64,000 nt of DNA from Gemmobacter aquaticus (lineage in GTDB: Bacteria > Pseudomonadota > Alphaproteobacteria > Rhodobacterales > Rhodobacteraceae): contig NZ_VOAK01000011.1 of the NCBI RefSeq assembly GCF_007859075.1, forward strand, positions 1,054,001 to 1,118,000. The letters are read 5' to 3'. This document shows positions 30,770-40,970 of the stretch, in pieces. Both the position numbers and the translations under genes were made by a program. The notes under the pieces were generated by a model. That model was given only the letters and a program-made list of their open reading frames with translations. It was not told the origin of the DNA and did no database searches. Within the stretch, counting starts at the first letter, position 1, and the number at the start of each line of letters is the position of its first letter.

Positions 30770-30805
30770 CTTTAATCCGACTTTTTTACTTCGGTCAATC
30801 ATTGA
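30770..30805 (-). promoter_or_regulatory. Promoter and overlapping palindrome of the iron-binding protein gene
   Basis: On the minus strand: TTGACC (30798-30793), 17-base spacer, TTAAAG (30775-30770). An 11-base palindrome TCAATCATTGA (30795-30805) overlaps the -35 box, a position suited to a repressor. Iron control is a guess from the gene's function; no clear Fur or RirA box is recognised. Confidence 0.55.
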
Positions 30806-30823
30806 GTGAAGTAGTCGGGAAAT

Positions 30824-31678
30824 TTACGTCGCCACCCCGGCCTTTTCCTCGGCCTTGGCGCGGTTCCAGAGGGCGTCCATTTCCGCAAGATCGCTGTCCT
30901 CGGGCTTGCGACCTGTCTCGGCCAGCCAATCCTCGATCCGGGCAAAGCGGCGGGTAAATTTGGCATTGGCCGCGCGCAAGGCGGCCTCGGGGTCGATCTT
31001 CAGGTGGCGCGCGAGATTCGCCATCACAAATAGCAGATCGCCGAATTCCTCGAACCGCTCCTCCTCGGTCAGCGAGGTATGCGCCTCCACCAGCTCGCGC
31101 GCCTCCTCGGCGATCTTGTCGATGACCTCATCGGTCGAAGGCCAGTCGAATCCCACCCGCGCCGCACGCTTCTGCAACTTGACCGCACGGGTCAGGCCGG
31201 GCAGGGCCATGGCCACACCATCCAGCGTGCGGGCATTGCCACGCTCGGCCGCCTTTACGCGCTCCCAGTCCAGCGTCTGTTGATCGGCGCTCTTGTCGCG
31301 GCTTTCTTCGCCGAAGACATGCGGGTGCCGGGCAACCATCTTGTCCGAAATCGCACGCACCACATCCTCGAACCGGAAAAGTCCCATATCTTCGGCCATT
31401 TGCGCATGAAAGACCGATTGGAACAGCAGGTCTCCAAGCTCGCCCTTCAGCTCGTCCCAAGCCTCGCGTTCAATGGCATCGGCCACTTCATGCGCCTCTT
31501 CCAATGTGTAGGGCGCGATGGTTGCGAAGGTCTGTTCGATGTCCCAAGGGCAGCCGTCCGGCGCCCTGAGACGCGCCATGATCTCCAGTAGCCGGGGCAT
31601 GCCTTCCGTTACGTCATGCACAAGGGCGTCGCTTTCGGAACGGGGCAGTGGACGTTGAGGCATTGCGGCAACCTTCAT
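30824..31678 (-). CDS. mazG: Nucleoside triphosphate pyrophosphohydrolase MazG
   Basis: House-cleaning all-alpha NTP pyrophosphatase that removes aberrant nucleotides. 284 residues with two MazG modules: the first (about 30-130) carries CPWDIEQT, the EExxE-type metal helix EEAHEVADAI and the GELGDLLFQSVFHA box; the second (about 175-260) repeats it as EEARELVEA and EEFGDLLFVMANLARHL. Start ATG 31678 (GGAAG upstream) is preferred; ATG 31663 is possible. Divergent from the M20 gene with about 60 bases between them. Confidence 0.93.
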   Translation of the reverse strand: MKVAAMPQRPLPRSESDALVHDVTEGMPRLLEIMARLRAPDGCPWDIEQTFATIAPYTLEEAHEVADAIEREAWDELKGELGDLLFQSVFHAQMAEDMGLFRFEDVVRAISDKMVARHPHVFGEESRDKSADQQTLDWERVKAAERGNARTLDGVAMALPGLTRAVKLQKRAARVGFDWPSTDEVIDKIAEEARELVEAHTSLTEEERFEEFGDLLFVMANLARHLKIDPEAALRAANAKFTRRFARIEDWLAETGRKPEDSDLAEMDALWNRAKAEEKAGVAT

Positions 31679-31741
31679 TTTGCGCTTCCTTCCGGGCTTA
31701 GACCCGAAGCCCCCGCAAGGAAAGCCCCGAGGAGCCCGCCC

Positions 31742-32911
31742 ATGCCCGTTCTGAACCGCATCGCCGATATGGCCGACGAGATGAAGGGCTGGCGCCGCCA
31801 TCTGCACCAATACCCCGAGCTGGAGTTCGACTGTCACGAAACCGCCGCCTTCATCGAGGCACGTCTGCGCGAGATGGGCGTGGACGAGATCCACCCTGCC
31901 ATCGCGCGCAGCGGGATCGTCGGGATCATCAACGGGCAAGGAGAAGGCCCGACGATTGGTCTGCGGGCCGATATGGACGCCCTCGCAATCGTCGAGGCGA
32001 CGGGAACGGATTACGCCTCGAAAGTGCCGGGAAAGATGCATGCCTGTGGTCATGACGGCCATGTCACCATGCTGCTTGGGGCGGCCAAATATCTGTGCGA
32101 GACCCGTCGGTTTTCCGGCCGGGTTGCGCTGCTGTTCCAACCTGCCGAGGAAGAGGGCGGCGGCGGCCAGGTCATGGTGCAGGAAGGCGTCATGGACCGG
32201 TTCGACATCACCGAGGTCTATGGCATCCACAACGCCCCCGGCGTCCCTTTTGGCCATTTCCAGACCAATCCCGGCGCGCTGATGGCCTCGGTCGATACCG
32301 CCATCGTCACACTGACTGGCAAAGGTGGCCACGGCGCCACCCCGCATGAATGCATTGACCCGGTTGTGGCCGTGGTTGCCATGGTGCAGGCGGTGCAGAC
32401 CATCATCCCGCGCAACGTCTATGCCCTGGACGAGGCGGTGATCTCGGTTACGCAGATCCACACCGGCACGGCCTCGAACATCATCCCGGAAGAGGCGATG
32501 TTTTGCGCCACGATCCGCTGCTTCAACCCCGAGGTGCGCAACCTTCTGAAACGCCGCGTCTACGAGATCGTCGAGGGGCACGCGCTCGCCTTCAACGTCA
32601 AGGCGAAGATCGACTATGACTGGGGCTATCCCGCGACGATAAACCACCCCGATCAGACGGAATTCGCCACTCAGGTCGCAGCGGAAATCTCGGGCGCGAA
32701 TGCGGTGAATGGCAGCGCCCCCCGCGAGATGGGCTCCGAGGATTTCAGCTATATGCTTGAGGCACGACCCGGCTCTTACCTGTTCCTCGGCACCGGCCCC
32801 GGCGCGGGCCTGCATCACCCGGCCTATGATTTCAACGACGAGATCTCTCCGGTGGGGGCCAGTTTCTTTGCCCGCCTCGTGGAGCGCGCTCTGCCGATCG
32901 CGGGCAAGTAA
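31742..32911 (+). CDS. M20-family amidohydrolase (hippurate hydrolase/N-acyl amino acid deacylase type)
   Basis: Cytosolic metallopeptidase-fold enzyme of 389 residues that removes acyl groups from amino acids or related amides; exact substrate unknown. The metal-binding signature HACGHDGH lies near residue 101, GLRADMDALAI near 76, and FQPAEEEGGG near 133 contains the catalytic glutamate pair. A dimerisation domain (about 180-295, with GKGGHGATPH) is inserted. ATG 31742 has GAGGAG 7 bases upstream. The DUF1275 gene starts 11 bases after its stop, so they are probably co-transcribed. Confidence 0.92.
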   Translation: MPVLNRIADMADEMKGWRRHLHQYPELEFDCHETAAFIEARLREMGVDEIHPAIARSGIVGIINGQGEGPTIGLRADMDALAIVEATGTDYASKVPGKMHACGHDGHVTMLLGAAKYLCETRRFSGRVALLFQPAEEEGGGGQVMVQEGVMDRFDITEVYGIHNAPGVPFGHFQTNPGALMASVDTAIVTLTGKGGHGATPHECIDPVVAVVAMVQAVQTIIPRNVYALDEAVISVTQIHTGTASNIIPEEAMFCATIRCFNPEVRNLLKRRVYEIVEGHALAFNVKAKIDYDWGYPATINHPDQTEFATQVAAEISGANAVNGSAPREMGSEDFSYMLEARPGSYLFLGTGPGAGLHHPAYDFNDEISPVGASFFARLVERALPIAGK

Positions 32912-32922
32912 GGGAGGCGGCG

Positions 32923-33669
32923 ATGCGCCGTCCGATCACCTCGACGCATCGCCTCGTGGCCGCGCGCAGAAGTCCGGGGCGGGACCTTTCGCTGGCGACG
33001 GTTCTTGCAGCCGTCGCCGGGGCCGCCAATGCGGGCGGGTTTTTCGCGCTCGGCGCCTATACCTCGCATATGACGGGCTATCTGTCGCAGCTTGCGGATA
33101 ACCTGGTGCTGTGGAACCTGCGCGTGGCCGGAACCAGCATCCTTGCGATTGCGGCCTTTGTATCGGGCGCGGCCTTTAGCGCCATTCTGGTCAACTGGGC
33201 ACGCGCGCATGACAAGCGCCAGCAATTCGCCCTTCCCCTGGCGGTGCAGGGGGTGTTCCTGCTGTGCTTTTCTGGTGGCGGGATGTTCTCGTCCGAGGCT
33301 GGGCGGCTATTCTCGCTGTGGTGTCTGTGCTTCATCATGGGGATGCAGAACGCGACCATCACCAAGATTTCCGGCGCGCGCATCCGTACCACCCATGCAA
33401 CGGGGATGATTACCGATATCGGAATCGAGATCGGCCGGGCAATCTTTGGCCGGTTGATGCCGGGGCGGCGGGTCGATACCGATCGCTTCAAGCTACGCAT
33501 TCTGGGGCAACTCGTCGGCGCCTTTGTCATCGGCGGCGTGGTCGGTGCCTTTGGCTATGGCCGCTTCGGTTTTGTCTTCTCGGTTCCGCTCGGACTGATC
33601 TTGCTGACCATGTCGCTGCCGACATTGGCTCTCTGGCGCGAGCACGGCAGCAGACCCGATGACATTTGA
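32923..33669 (+). CDS. YoaK/DUF1275-family membrane protein
   Basis: Integral membrane protein, 248 residues, with about six hydrophobic segments. The family features are present: the N-terminal AAVAGAANAGGFFALGAYTSHMTG and central GMQNATITKISGARIRTTHATGMITDIGI motifs. DUF1275 proteins have no established biochemical function. ATG 32923 has GGAGG 5 bases upstream. It follows the amidohydrolase closely and may move a related compound, but that is only positional inference. Confidence 0.88.
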   Translation: MRRPITSTHRLVAARRSPGRDLSLATVLAAVAGAANAGGFFALGAYTSHMTGYLSQLADNLVLWNLRVAGTSILAIAAFVSGAAFSAILVNWARAHDKRQQFALPLAVQGVFLLCFSGGGMFSSEAGRLFSLWCLCFIMGMQNATITKISGARIRTTHATGMITDIGIEIGRAIFGRLMPGRRVDTDRFKLRILGQLVGAFVIGGVVGAFGYGRFGFVFSVPLGLILLTMSLPTLALWREHGSRPDDI

Positions 33670-33775
33670 TCAAACCATTTGACAAAACTGCCCCAATCGG
33701 CATTTTTGCGCCATCCGGATCCGGCGCGTCTCCGAAGCCCAGAATGACGACCGCTTTTCACCCGAGGAGCGTTCC

Positions 33776-34744
33776 ATGGCCCTTGAAGATGCCAAGAACG
33801 AGATCGACGCCGCATTCACCCGCAAGGGCGCATCGCGCGGCTATGCTTTTGAAAACGCCTTTGCCGGCGCCACGTCCTTCCTGCGGCGGACCTATACAAA
33901 GGACCTGACCGGGGTCGACCTTGCGATAACCGGCGTGCCCTTCGATCAGGCCGTCACCCATCGCACCGGCACCCGCTTTGGCCCGCGCGCCATCCGCGAG
34001 GCGAGCACGCTGCAGCCCTATGACCCGCCACATGGCTGGGGCACGGATCCGCTGGTCGATCTGAATGTCGTGGATTACGGCGATCTGGCTTTCGACTATG
34101 CGAAGACCGCCGACTTCCCTGACCGTCTGACCTCTCATATCCGAACGATCCTCACTGCGGGGGCGGGGTCGGTTACCCTGGGGGGCGATCACTACATCAC
34201 TTTCCCGATCCTCAAGGCCTATGCCGAAAAATTCGGACCGATGAGCGTGATCCACTTCGACGCCCATTCTGACCTGTGGGAAGATGACGATCTGACCCGG
34301 ATCGACCACGGCACCATGATGTACAAGGCGGTCAAGACCGGCCTCGTCGATCCCAAACGCTCGGTCCAGATTGGCATCCGCACCTTCTGCGAGGACTACC
34401 TTGGCATGAACGTCATTGACGCCCGCGAATGTCACGAGATTGGCATCGCCCGCATCGTTGAAAAGGCCAAGGCCATCGTCGGCGACAACCCTGTCTACCT
34501 GACCTTTGACATCGACGCGCTCGACCCTGCCTTCGCACCGGGCACCGGCACGCCGGTCTGGGGCGGCCTCGCCTCGTGGCAGGCCTCGGCGATCCTGCGC
34601 GACCTTGCCGGGATCAACATCGTCGGCGGCGACGTGGTTGAGGTCTCGCCCCCCTATGACACGACGGGCGCCACCGCCATTGCGGGTGCCCATGTCGCGC
34701 ATGAGATCATCTGCCTGTACCACTGGGCCAAGACCCGCCGCTGA
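33776..34744 (+). CDS. speB: Agmatinase/ureohydrolase-family enzyme
   Basis: Manganese ureohydrolase, 322 residues; agmatinase converts agmatine to putrescine and urea. The two-metal ligand set is complete: GGDH near residue 139, HFDAHSD near 161, and FDIDALDP near 244. Conserved substrate residues lie in HGTMMY near 178. Close relatives include guanidinobutyrase and proclavaminate amidinohydrolase, so the substrate assignment is moderately confident. ATG 33776 follows GAGGAGCG. It ends in a hairpin and precedes prfA. Confidence 0.85.
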   Translation: MALEDAKNEIDAAFTRKGASRGYAFENAFAGATSFLRRTYTKDLTGVDLAITGVPFDQAVTHRTGTRFGPRAIREASTLQPYDPPHGWGTDPLVDLNVVDYGDLAFDYAKTADFPDRLTSHIRTILTAGAGSVTLGGDHYITFPILKAYAEKFGPMSVIHFDAHSDLWEDDDLTRIDHGTMMYKAVKTGLVDPKRSVQIGIRTFCEDYLGMNVIDARECHEIGIARIVEKAKAIVGDNPVYLTFDIDALDPAFAPGTGTPVWGGLASWQASAILRDLAGINIVGGDVVEVSPPYDTTGATAIAGAHVAHEIICLYHWAKTRR

Positions 34745-34778
34745 CCGATCATTCTGGCGAGGCTACCTCGCATTGGGC

Positions 34779-34801
34779 ATGGGGGACCCGAAGTCCCCCA
34801 T
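34779..34801 (+). terminator. Hairpin between speB and prfA
   Basis: Perfect 9-bp stem ATGGGGGAC (34779-34787) and GTCCCCCAT (34793-34801), loop CCGAA, but no T-run follows. Either an unusual terminator or one of the GC-rich intergenic hairpins. Confidence 0.4.
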
Positions 34802-34848
34802 CGCTGCCGCCCCTTGACCCCGCCGGGCCATCGCGCCAAACCGCTGTC

Positions 34849-35904
34849 ATGGTTCCCTTCGACAAACTCGATCAGATCACCCGGCGTTTCGAATACCTCG
34901 AGGCGAAGCTCGCCGAAGGCGCTCCTCCGGCAGAGATTGCCGCGCTTTCGCGCGAGTATTCCGACCTCAAGCCGGTTGCCGCCGAGATTGCCGCCTATCG
35001 CCAGTCGCTTGATGATCTGACAGAGGCCGAGGCGATGCTTTCGGACCCCGACATGAAGGCTCTGGCCGAGGAGGAAATCCCCGTCCTGCGCGCCCGCATC
35101 CCCGAGATGGAGCAGGCCCTTCGCATCGCACTCCTGCCCAAGGATGCCGCTGACGCGCGCCCCGCGATTCTCGAGATCCGCCCCGGAACCGGGGGCGAGG
35201 AGGCGGCGCTGTTCGCAGGCGACCTTGCGCGCATGTATCAACGCTATGCCGAACGGATGGGCTGGCGGTTCGAGGTGCTTGAACAGCAACTGTCGGATCT
35301 GGGTGGCATCAAGGAGTTCACCGCCCATGTGCAGGGCGAGGGGGTCTTTGCGCGCCTGAAGTATGAAGCCGGCACCCACCGTGTGCAGCGCGTGCCCGAG
35401 ACCGAGGCCGGCGGCCGCATCCATACCTCTGCCGCGACCGTCGCCGTCCTGCCCGAGGCCGAGGAAGTGGATATCGACATCCCCGCCGCTGACATCCGCA
35501 TCGACACCATGCGCAGCAGCGGGGCAGGTGGCCAGCACGTCAACACTACCGACTCGGCCGTGCGGATCACCCACATCCCGACCGGGATCATCGTCACTTC
35601 CTCCGAGAAGTCACAGCACCAGAACCGCGCGATTGCCATGCAGGTTCTGCGCGCCCGCCTGTTCGAGATGGAGCGCGACCGCGCCGCCTCGGCCCGTGCG
35701 GCCGACCGCAAGGCGCAAGTGGGCTCAGGCGACCGCAGCGAGCGTATCCGCACCTACAACTTTCCCCAGGGGCGCATGACCGATCACCGCATCAACCTGA
35801 CGCTCTATGCGCTGCCGCAGATCATACAGGGCGACCTGACCGAAGTGATCGATGCCTTGATTGCCCATGATCAAGCCTCCAAATTGGCCGAGATGGAGGG
35901 ATGA
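34849..35904 (+). CDS. prfA: Peptide chain release factor 1
   Basis: Recognises UAG and UAA stop codons and triggers peptide release. 351 residues, shorter than RF2 at the N terminus as usual. The stop-codon reading tripeptide is P-E-T ([14 protein letters not shown]) where E. coli has PAT, and the catalytic loop [15 protein letters not shown] is intact. Overlaps prmC by four bases (ATGA), so the factor and the methylase that modifies its GGQ glutamine are translationally coupled. No strong ribosome-binding site precedes ATG 34849. Confidence 0.96.
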   Translation: MVPFDKLDQITRRFEYLEAKLAEGAPPAEIAALSREYSDLKPVAAEIAAYRQSLDDLTEAEAMLSDPDMKALAEEEIPVLRARIPEMEQALRIALLPKDAADARPAILEIRPGTGGEEAALFAGDLARMYQRYAERMGWRFEVLEQQLSDLGGIKEFTAHVQGEGVFARLKYEAGTHRVQRVPETEAGGRIHTSAATVAVLPEAEEVDIDIPAADIRIDTMRSSGAGGQHVNTTDSAVRITHIPTGIIVTSSEKSQHQNRAIAMQVLRARLFEMERDRAASARAADRKAQVGSGDRSERIRTYNFPQGRMTDHRINLTLYALPQIIQGDLTEVIDALIAHDQASKLAEMEG

Positions 35905-36746
35905 CGGCCCCCCGCACCATCGCCGATGCGTTTCGCGCAACCAGCACGATCCTTGCGTCGGCCGGGGTGCCTGAACCCGCCAAGGACGCGCGGTTGCTTT
36001 TGTCACATGCTGTTGGCCTGTCGTCAGACCGGTTGATCATGGCCATGCAGGAGCCTCTGCCAGACAGCGCCGAGCCCCGGCTCGCATCGATGGTCGAGGC
36101 ACGTTGCAAGCGTCAGCCAATCAGCCAGATCATCGGCCAGCGGCAGTTCTGGGGCCGCGACTTCCGCGTGACCCCGGACGTGCTCGACCCCAGGCCCGAA
36201 ACCGAGGTGCTGATCGCCGCCGCTCTCTCTGCGCCTTTCACGCGTGTTCTGGATCTTGGCACAGGTTCCGGCGCGATATTGGTGACCCTGCTCTCCGAAC
36301 GCCCATCCGCGCAGGGCGTGGCAACGGATCTTTCCCCCGCCGCGCTGGCCGTCGCGCAAGATAACGCCGTGCGCCTTGGTGTCGCGGAACGCGCCTCTTT
36401 TCTACCCGGAAGCTGGTTTGATCCGGTGCAGGGAATGTTTGATCTGATCGTGTCGAACCCGCCCTACATCGCGGCGGACGAGATTCCCGCCCTTTCACCC
36501 GAAGTGTTGAACTGGGAGCCGCATATGGCGTTGACGCCGGGCGGGGACGGGCTTGATGCCTATCGCGCCATCACTGCCGGTGCGCCGCACTACCTGCGAC
36601 CGAACGGGCGCCTCTTGATGGAGATCGGCCCGACCCAAGGGGCCGCGGTCGCAAGTCTCTGCCATGCGGCCGGACTGACATCGCCCAGCATCCTGCAGGA
36701 TATGGATGGACGCGATCGCGTGGTCTCGGCAGTTTTGGCGGTTTGA
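35901..36746 (+). CDS. prmC: Release-factor glutamine N5-methyltransferase
   Basis: Methylates the GGQ glutamine of RF1 and RF2 with S-adenosylmethionine. 281 residues: an N-terminal helical domain (about 1-85) and a Rossmann domain with DLGTGSGAI near residue 117 (SAM binding) and the substrate-glutamine motif NPPY near 185. It starts within the prfA stop codon, an arrangement conserved in many bacteria. Confidence 0.95.
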   Translation: MTAPRTIADAFRATSTILASAGVPEPAKDARLLLSHAVGLSSDRLIMAMQEPLPDSAEPRLASMVEARCKRQPISQIIGQRQFWGRDFRVTPDVLDPRPETEVLIAAALSAPFTRVLDLGTGSGAILVTLLSERPSAQGVATDLSPAALAVAQDNAVRLGVAERASFLPGSWFDPVQGMFDLIVSNPPYIAADEIPALSPEVLNWEPHMALTPGGDGLDAYRAITAGAPHYLRPNGRLLMEIGPTQGAAVASLCHAAGLTSPSILQDMDGRDRVVSAVLAV

Positions 36747-36997
36747 CTCTTTGCCTGCGGGCAACAGGTGCGGAAAATCGCCCAAAATGTACCGGTCACA
36801 GGGTAACAGCCCCAGAATCCGCTTGTCTTGCCGGCCGTCACATGATTACTCGGTTTTAGCAGTCGGGCGGATATAGCTCTCGCCGTCTGCGGTCTAGCCG
36901 AGACAGGTTGGCAACGAACATCGGGCCCTGCGGCCCCCTGATCCGCCACGCTGGTCACGGTGAAACCCGGTTCACCATATCCGGATCAAAGGACAAG

Positions 36998-37783
36998 ATG
37001 AGATCCTCGAAATCCCGTTCGCGTTCGAAATCGAACCGCCCGCGCTCGATCGGTAATATTATCAACCGTGTCTTCGACAGCTCGGGCCCTGAAGGCAAGG
37101 TCCGTGGCACGCCGCAACAGATCATCGAGAAGTATCTGATCCTCGCGCGCGATGCCCAGCTTTCGAACGACCGCGTTGCGGCCGAGAATTTTCTGCAGCA
37201 CGCAGAGCATTACACGCGTCTTCTGAGTGAGGCCCAGCGAGAGCTTGCGGCCGAGCAGGAGGCACGCCAGCAACATTTCCAGCAGAACGGCCAGCAGCAG
37301 TTCCGCGACCGTGGCAATGACGCGCCTCGGCCCGATCCGCGCGACGCGCGCGAGGATCGCGAAGTCGGCGTTGGCGATCAGCCCGATCTGGGCGATACGG
37401 TGATCTTCCCCGGCAAGGAAGAAGAGAGCCATCTGGTCGAAACGCCAGAGATGGCGCCACGTGACGCGCAACCCCGTCGTGAAGGCGAAGCCCGCCCGCC
37501 GAGGGAGCCGCGCGATCGTCGCGATTTCCGTGGCCAGCGTCCGCCGCGCGAGAACCGCCCGCCTCGCACCGAGGCCGAGGTTCAGCCGCAGCCCGCGCGC
37601 GTCGAGGTGGCCGAACAGACAGCCGCGCCTGCTGCCGCGCCCGCAAGCGAGGCCCCTGCAGCGGTGGCGGCGCCCGAGGGCGATGCACCTGCCAAGCCGC
37701 GCCGCGCCGCTGCGCCGCGCAAACCGCGTGCCGAAAAGCCAAAGACAGATCCGGTCGATCCAAAACCGGAAGCAGCAGAATGA
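36998..37783 (+). CDS. DUF4167 domain protein (RNA-binding-like, alphaproteobacterial)
   Basis: 261 residues. The N-terminal 80 hold the DUF4167 domain (RSIGNIINRVFDSSGPEGKVRGTPQQIIEKYL), found mainly in alphaproteobacteria and without an established function. The rest is low complexity: a Gln/Arg/Asp-rich stretch, a basic ARG-PRO segment (about 165-195) and an Ala/Pro/Lys-rich tail, suggesting a disordered nucleic-acid-binding protein. ATG 36998 has AAAGGA upstream. The preceding 250 bases hold no gene I can support and no clear promoter. Confidence 0.85.
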   Translation: MRSSKSRSRSKSNRPRSIGNIINRVFDSSGPEGKVRGTPQQIIEKYLILARDAQLSNDRVAAENFLQHAEHYTRLLSEAQRELAAEQEARQQHFQQNGQQQFRDRGNDAPRPDPRDAREDREVGVGDQPDLGDTVIFPGKEEESHLVETPEMAPRDAQPRREGEARPPREPRDRRDFRGQRPPRENRPPRTEAEVQPQPARVEVAEQTAAPAAAPASEAPAAVAAPEGDAPAKPRRAAAPRKPRAEKPKTDPVDPKPEAAE

Positions 37784-37786
37784 ACG

Positions 37787-37814
37787 CGGGGCCCGATGGG
37801 CCCCGTTTTCATTT
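37787..37814 (+). terminator. Terminator after the DUF4167 gene
   Basis: Perfect 8-bp stem CGGGGCCC (37787-37794), loop GAT, GGGCCCCG (37798-37805), then TTTTCATTT. It starts 4 bases after the stop codon and overlaps the end of convergent rsmA. Confidence 0.85.
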
Positions 37815-38648
37815 CACGATCTGCCGGGCAAGTGCGCAGAACTGTTCAAGCGAGATTTCTTCCGCCCGGGCCGTGGGCTCGATGCCGGCGGCCAGCAAGT
37901 GCGCTTCCACATCCGGACCCAGTCCCTTCAGTGACGACCGCAGCATCTTGCGGCGTTGGTTGAAGGCCATGGCCGTGATGCGTGACAAGACCTTGCCATC
38001 AGCCGGATAGCGCGGCTCGGCTAGCCGGGTCAGATGGACCACAGCGGAATGAACCTTTGGGGCAGGGGTAAATGCCTCGGGCGGCAGATGCATGACGATG
38101 CGGGCGTCGCAGCGCCATTGCGCAAGCAGCGCGAGGCGGCCGTAGTGATCGGTTCTTGGTCGCGCCACGATCCGCTCGGCAACCTCTTTCTGGAACATCA
38201 GCGTCAGGCTTTCCCAGAACGGCGGCCAGTTGTCGGGCGTCAGCCAACGGATCAGAAGCTCGGTCCCCACGTTGTAGGGCAGGTTTGCAACGATCCGGAT
38301 CGGCGGCGTCAGATGCGCCAGAACGTCAACCTCAAGCGCATCCCCGTGGATGACCTGCAGCTTGCCGGGATAGGCGGCCTCGATCTCGGCCAATGCGGGC
38401 AGACAGCGCGCATCCTTTTCAATGGCCAGAACCCGCCGCGCGCCTTCAGCCAGAAGACCACGCGTCAACCCACCCGGGCCCGGCCCAACCTCCAGCACGT
38501 CGCAACCGGACAAATCGCCTGCCTGACGCGCGATCTTTGCAGTCAGGTTGAGATCCAGCAGGAAATTCTGCCCCAACTGCTTTTTCGCCACCAGATCGTG
38601 CGCGCGGATCACCTCACGCAGGGGCGGCAGTCCGTCGATCGTCGCCAT
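37809..38648 (-). CDS. rsmA: 16S rRNA dimethyladenosine transferase
   Basis: KsgA: dimethylates A1518 and A1519 of 16S rRNA during 30S maturation, using S-adenosylmethionine. 279 residues with [11 protein letters not shown] near residue 22, the SAM loop [14 protein letters not shown] near 53 and the catalytic NLPYNVGT motif near 122. ATG 38648 is preceded by CAGGAG; an upstream extension is rejected. It is the last gene of the lptF-to-rsmA operon, 69 bases after pdxA. Confidence 0.96.
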   Translation of the reverse strand: MATIDGLPPLREVIRAHDLVAKKQLGQNFLLDLNLTAKIARQAGDLSGCDVLEVGPGPGGLTRGLLAEGARRVLAIEKDARCLPALAEIEAAYPGKLQVIHGDALEVDVLAHLTPPIRIVANLPYNVGTELLIRWLTPDNWPPFWESLTLMFQKEVAERIVARPRTDHYGRLALLAQWRCDARIVMHLPPEAFTPAPKVHSAVVHLTRLAEPRYPADGKVLSRITAMAFNQRRKMLRSSLKGLGPDVEAHLLAAGIEPTARAEEISLEQFCALARQIVK

Positions 38649-38717
38649 GTGGAACGGCTCCTGTTCTTCACGCTGGTCCAAGTACCTTACAGCTGTGCGG
38701 GTGTGTGCTCTCCGCCA

Positions 38718-39698
38718 CTACGGTTGGCGTACCCGCGCCTCTGCCATGTGATGCGCCATGCGCAGGGCTGCAACAAGGCTTGAGGGCTCGGCGATGCCCT
38801 TGCCCGCAATATCGAGCGCCGTGCCATGATCCGGCGATGTCCGCACGAAGGGCAGGCCCAGCGTCACGTTCACACCGCCGTCAAAATCGATCGTCTTGAT
38901 CGGGATCAGCGCCTGATCGTGATACATGCAGATCGCGACATCATAGGTGGCGCGGGCGCGCGGGTGAAACATCGTGTCCGCCGGCAACGGACCGCGGATC
39001 GCCATGCCCTCAGATGCGAGCTTCGCGACAACAGGCGCGATGACGCGGGCATCCTCGGTTCCCATCGCGCCGCCTTCGCCCGCATGTGGGTTCAGCCCGG
39101 ACACGGCGATCCGGGGCCGGGTCAGGCCAAAGTCGCGACGCAGGCCAGCCTCGGTGATCCGGATCGTGGCCTCTAGCCCCTCAGCGGTGAGTTGGCGGGG
39201 CACTTCGCTGATCGGGATGTGGATCGTTGCCGGCACGACACGCAACTCGGGCGCGGCAAGCATCATCACCACCTGCTCGACACGGGCCAGAAAGGCCAGA
39301 AACTCGGTATGTCCCGGAAAGCCGAAGCCCGCGCCGTCCTTCAGCACCTTCTTGTTGATCGGAGAGGTGCAGATTGCCGCGACCTCGTTTTTCAACACCA
39401 TGTCCACGGCGCGGGCGATGACCTCAACCACGCCACGCGCGTTGGCATAGGTGATCTTTCCGGGGGTTGCCGGTGCCGCAAAGGGATGCGCCAGAACCGG
39501 CAGCTCGTTGGCCGGGACTGCCATGGCCTCGGCCGGGCGATGGATCAGCCGATGCGCGGTGTGCGGGGGCAGGTGGCGGGGGTCACCCATCCAGAAGAAC
39601 GGTACCTCGGCCCCAAGGATCTGGCGCGCCTTCACGGCAATTTCCGGCCCGATCCCTGCGGGCTCGCCGCAGGTCAGGGCGATGGGAAGGGAGCCCAT
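38718..39698 (-). CDS. pdxA: 4-hydroxythreonine-4-phosphate dehydrogenase
   Basis: Oxidises 4-phosphohydroxy-L-threonine in the DXP-dependent pathway to pyridoxal phosphate. 326 residues. ALTCGEPAGIGPEI at the N terminus is the family signature; the zinc histidines appear in FPGHTEF near residue 125, HAGEGG and CMYHDQ near 260, and TSPDHGTA near 290. Its start is two bases after the SurA-like stop, implying translational coupling. Confidence 0.96.
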   Translation of the reverse strand: MGSLPIALTCGEPAGIGPEIAVKARQILGAEVPFFWMGDPRHLPPHTAHRLIHRPAEAMAVPANELPVLAHPFAAPATPGKITYANARGVVEVIARAVDMVLKNEVAAICTSPINKKVLKDGAGFGFPGHTEFLAFLARVEQVVMMLAAPELRVVPATIHIPISEVPRQLTAEGLEATIRITEAGLRRDFGLTRPRIAVSGLNPHAGEGGAMGTEDARVIAPVVAKLASEGMAIRGPLPADTMFHPRARATYDVAICMYHDQALIPIKTIDFDGGVNVTLGLPFVRTSPDHGTALDIAGKGIAEPSSLVAALRMAHHMAEARVRQP

Positions 39699-39700
39699 GG

Positions 39701-40909
39701 TTACGGTGTCCGGATGATCGCGTTCGCCCGCAGGGTGGCCAGATACTGTTCAGCCATACGGTCAATCTTCACGTTCGCCAGCCGGTTGCGGATGTTCTCG
39801 CGCTCGATCGGCGGATCCGTGACCGGGGACCGCGTGCAGACCATCAGCACCTCGCGCGCACCACCCACATCGCGCACGACCATCTCGTTACGATCAAGCC
39901 GCGACAGCAGCAGGCCCACATCCGACGGGATCTGATCCATCGTCTGTTTGATGATCGAAAGCTGATCCTCCGGCAGGCCGGGGACGAGGCCGAAAAGGTC
40001 CTGACAGGTCTGTGCCTGGGTCTGGACTGTCGCAATCGCCGTATCGGATTCAGCCGAAATGGGCAGGCGCAGGCGCGCATATTCCACCTGCACGGGCAGC
40101 GTGGAGGTCTGCGGCCCTTCAACCACACTGCGGAGCTGGAAGAGGGCGACCCCGCCGGGGATCATCATCGGCGGCGAGACCTGTCCGGGTGCAAGCGGCA
40201 GCAGCAGGCCCGAGATCTGCGGGGGCAGGTTGGCAAGGGGCAGCGGATCGACGCGTCCACCGCGTTCGCGTGAGGGGGCAGCCGAATACTGTTCGACAGC
40301 CGCCGCAAATGACGCCTCACCGGTGACCGAACGACGGATGTCATTGGCCAGCGCCAGTGCCTTTTCTTCTTCCCCCGGATTCGCCGGGATGATCAGTTCT
40401 GCAATAGAGACGACCAGCGCCGCCTTTTTCGTCTCTGCCTCGAGCGCACGATCAATCTCTTCATCCGAGACCTTGGCCTTGCCGGTAAAGCGGCCGCGCA
40501 CAATCTCGCGCCAGACCACCCCAGCCTCGACGAAATCGCGGAACGTCTCGGGGGCGACACCCGCTTTGCCGAGTTGTTCGAGGAACTGCTCGGCCGTCAT
40601 GTTCGCGCGCTGCGCGAATTCTTCCATGCCCTTCTGGACATTTTCTTCCGTGGCGGTGACGCCAAAGCGGGCCGCCTCTTGCACCCGCAGGCGGTCAGCG
40701 ATCAGATCGTCCAATGCCTGCTTTTCCAGATCGCCGGGCGCGCGCATCAGGCGCATGAACAACAGCCGCTGCTGGAACTCATACTCGGTCACAGCGCTGT
40801 CATTGATGATGATGCGGGGCGCAAACAGGTTCTGCTGTGCTGCCGCCGGGATCGCCTGCGCGGAAAGTGCGATCAGGCTGGCGGTAAGCAGGGGCAGGAG
40901 ACGGGTCAT
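39701..40909 (-). CDS. surA: SurA-like periplasmic chaperone/peptidyl-prolyl isomerase
   Basis: Periplasmic chaperone for outer-membrane proteins. 402 residues: signal peptide (about 1-24, ending IPAAAQ), an N-terminal SurA domain with PRIIINDSAVTEYEFQQR, and a parvulin-like core in the middle (about 165-275; LVVSIAELIIP to GGRVDPLPLANLPPQISGLLL). The C-terminal 110 residues look like the second, degenerate parvulin module. Encoded between lptD and pdxA, consistent with helping LptD fold. ATG 40909 sits directly before the signal peptide. Confidence 0.9.
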   Translation of the reverse strand: MTRLLPLLTASLIALSAQAIPAAAQQNLFAPRIIINDSAVTEYEFQQRLLFMRLMRAPGDLEKQALDDLIADRLRVQEAARFGVTATEENVQKGMEEFAQRANMTAEQFLEQLGKAGVAPETFRDFVEAGVVWREIVRGRFTGKAKVSDEEIDRALEAETKKAALVVSIAELIIPANPGEEEKALALANDIRRSVTGEASFAAAVEQYSAAPSRERGGRVDPLPLANLPPQISGLLLPLAPGQVSPPMMIPGGVALFQLRSVVEGPQTSTLPVQVEYARLRLPISAESDTAIATVQTQAQTCQDLFGLVPGLPEDQLSIIKQTMDQIPSDVGLLLSRLDRNEMVVRDVGGAREVLMVCTRSPVTDPPIERENIRNRLANVKIDRMAEQYLATLRANAIIRTP

Positions 40910-40970
40910 CTTCGGGCAGTCTTTCCGTTGCGGCGCAGGGCCTTTGATATTCTGGCGCGGGTTCACGGCG

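Noticed and set aside
37122-37763. Minus-strand open frames over the DUF4167 gene
   Set aside because: Arg/Pro/Ala-rich shadows of the low-complexity tail on the other strand.
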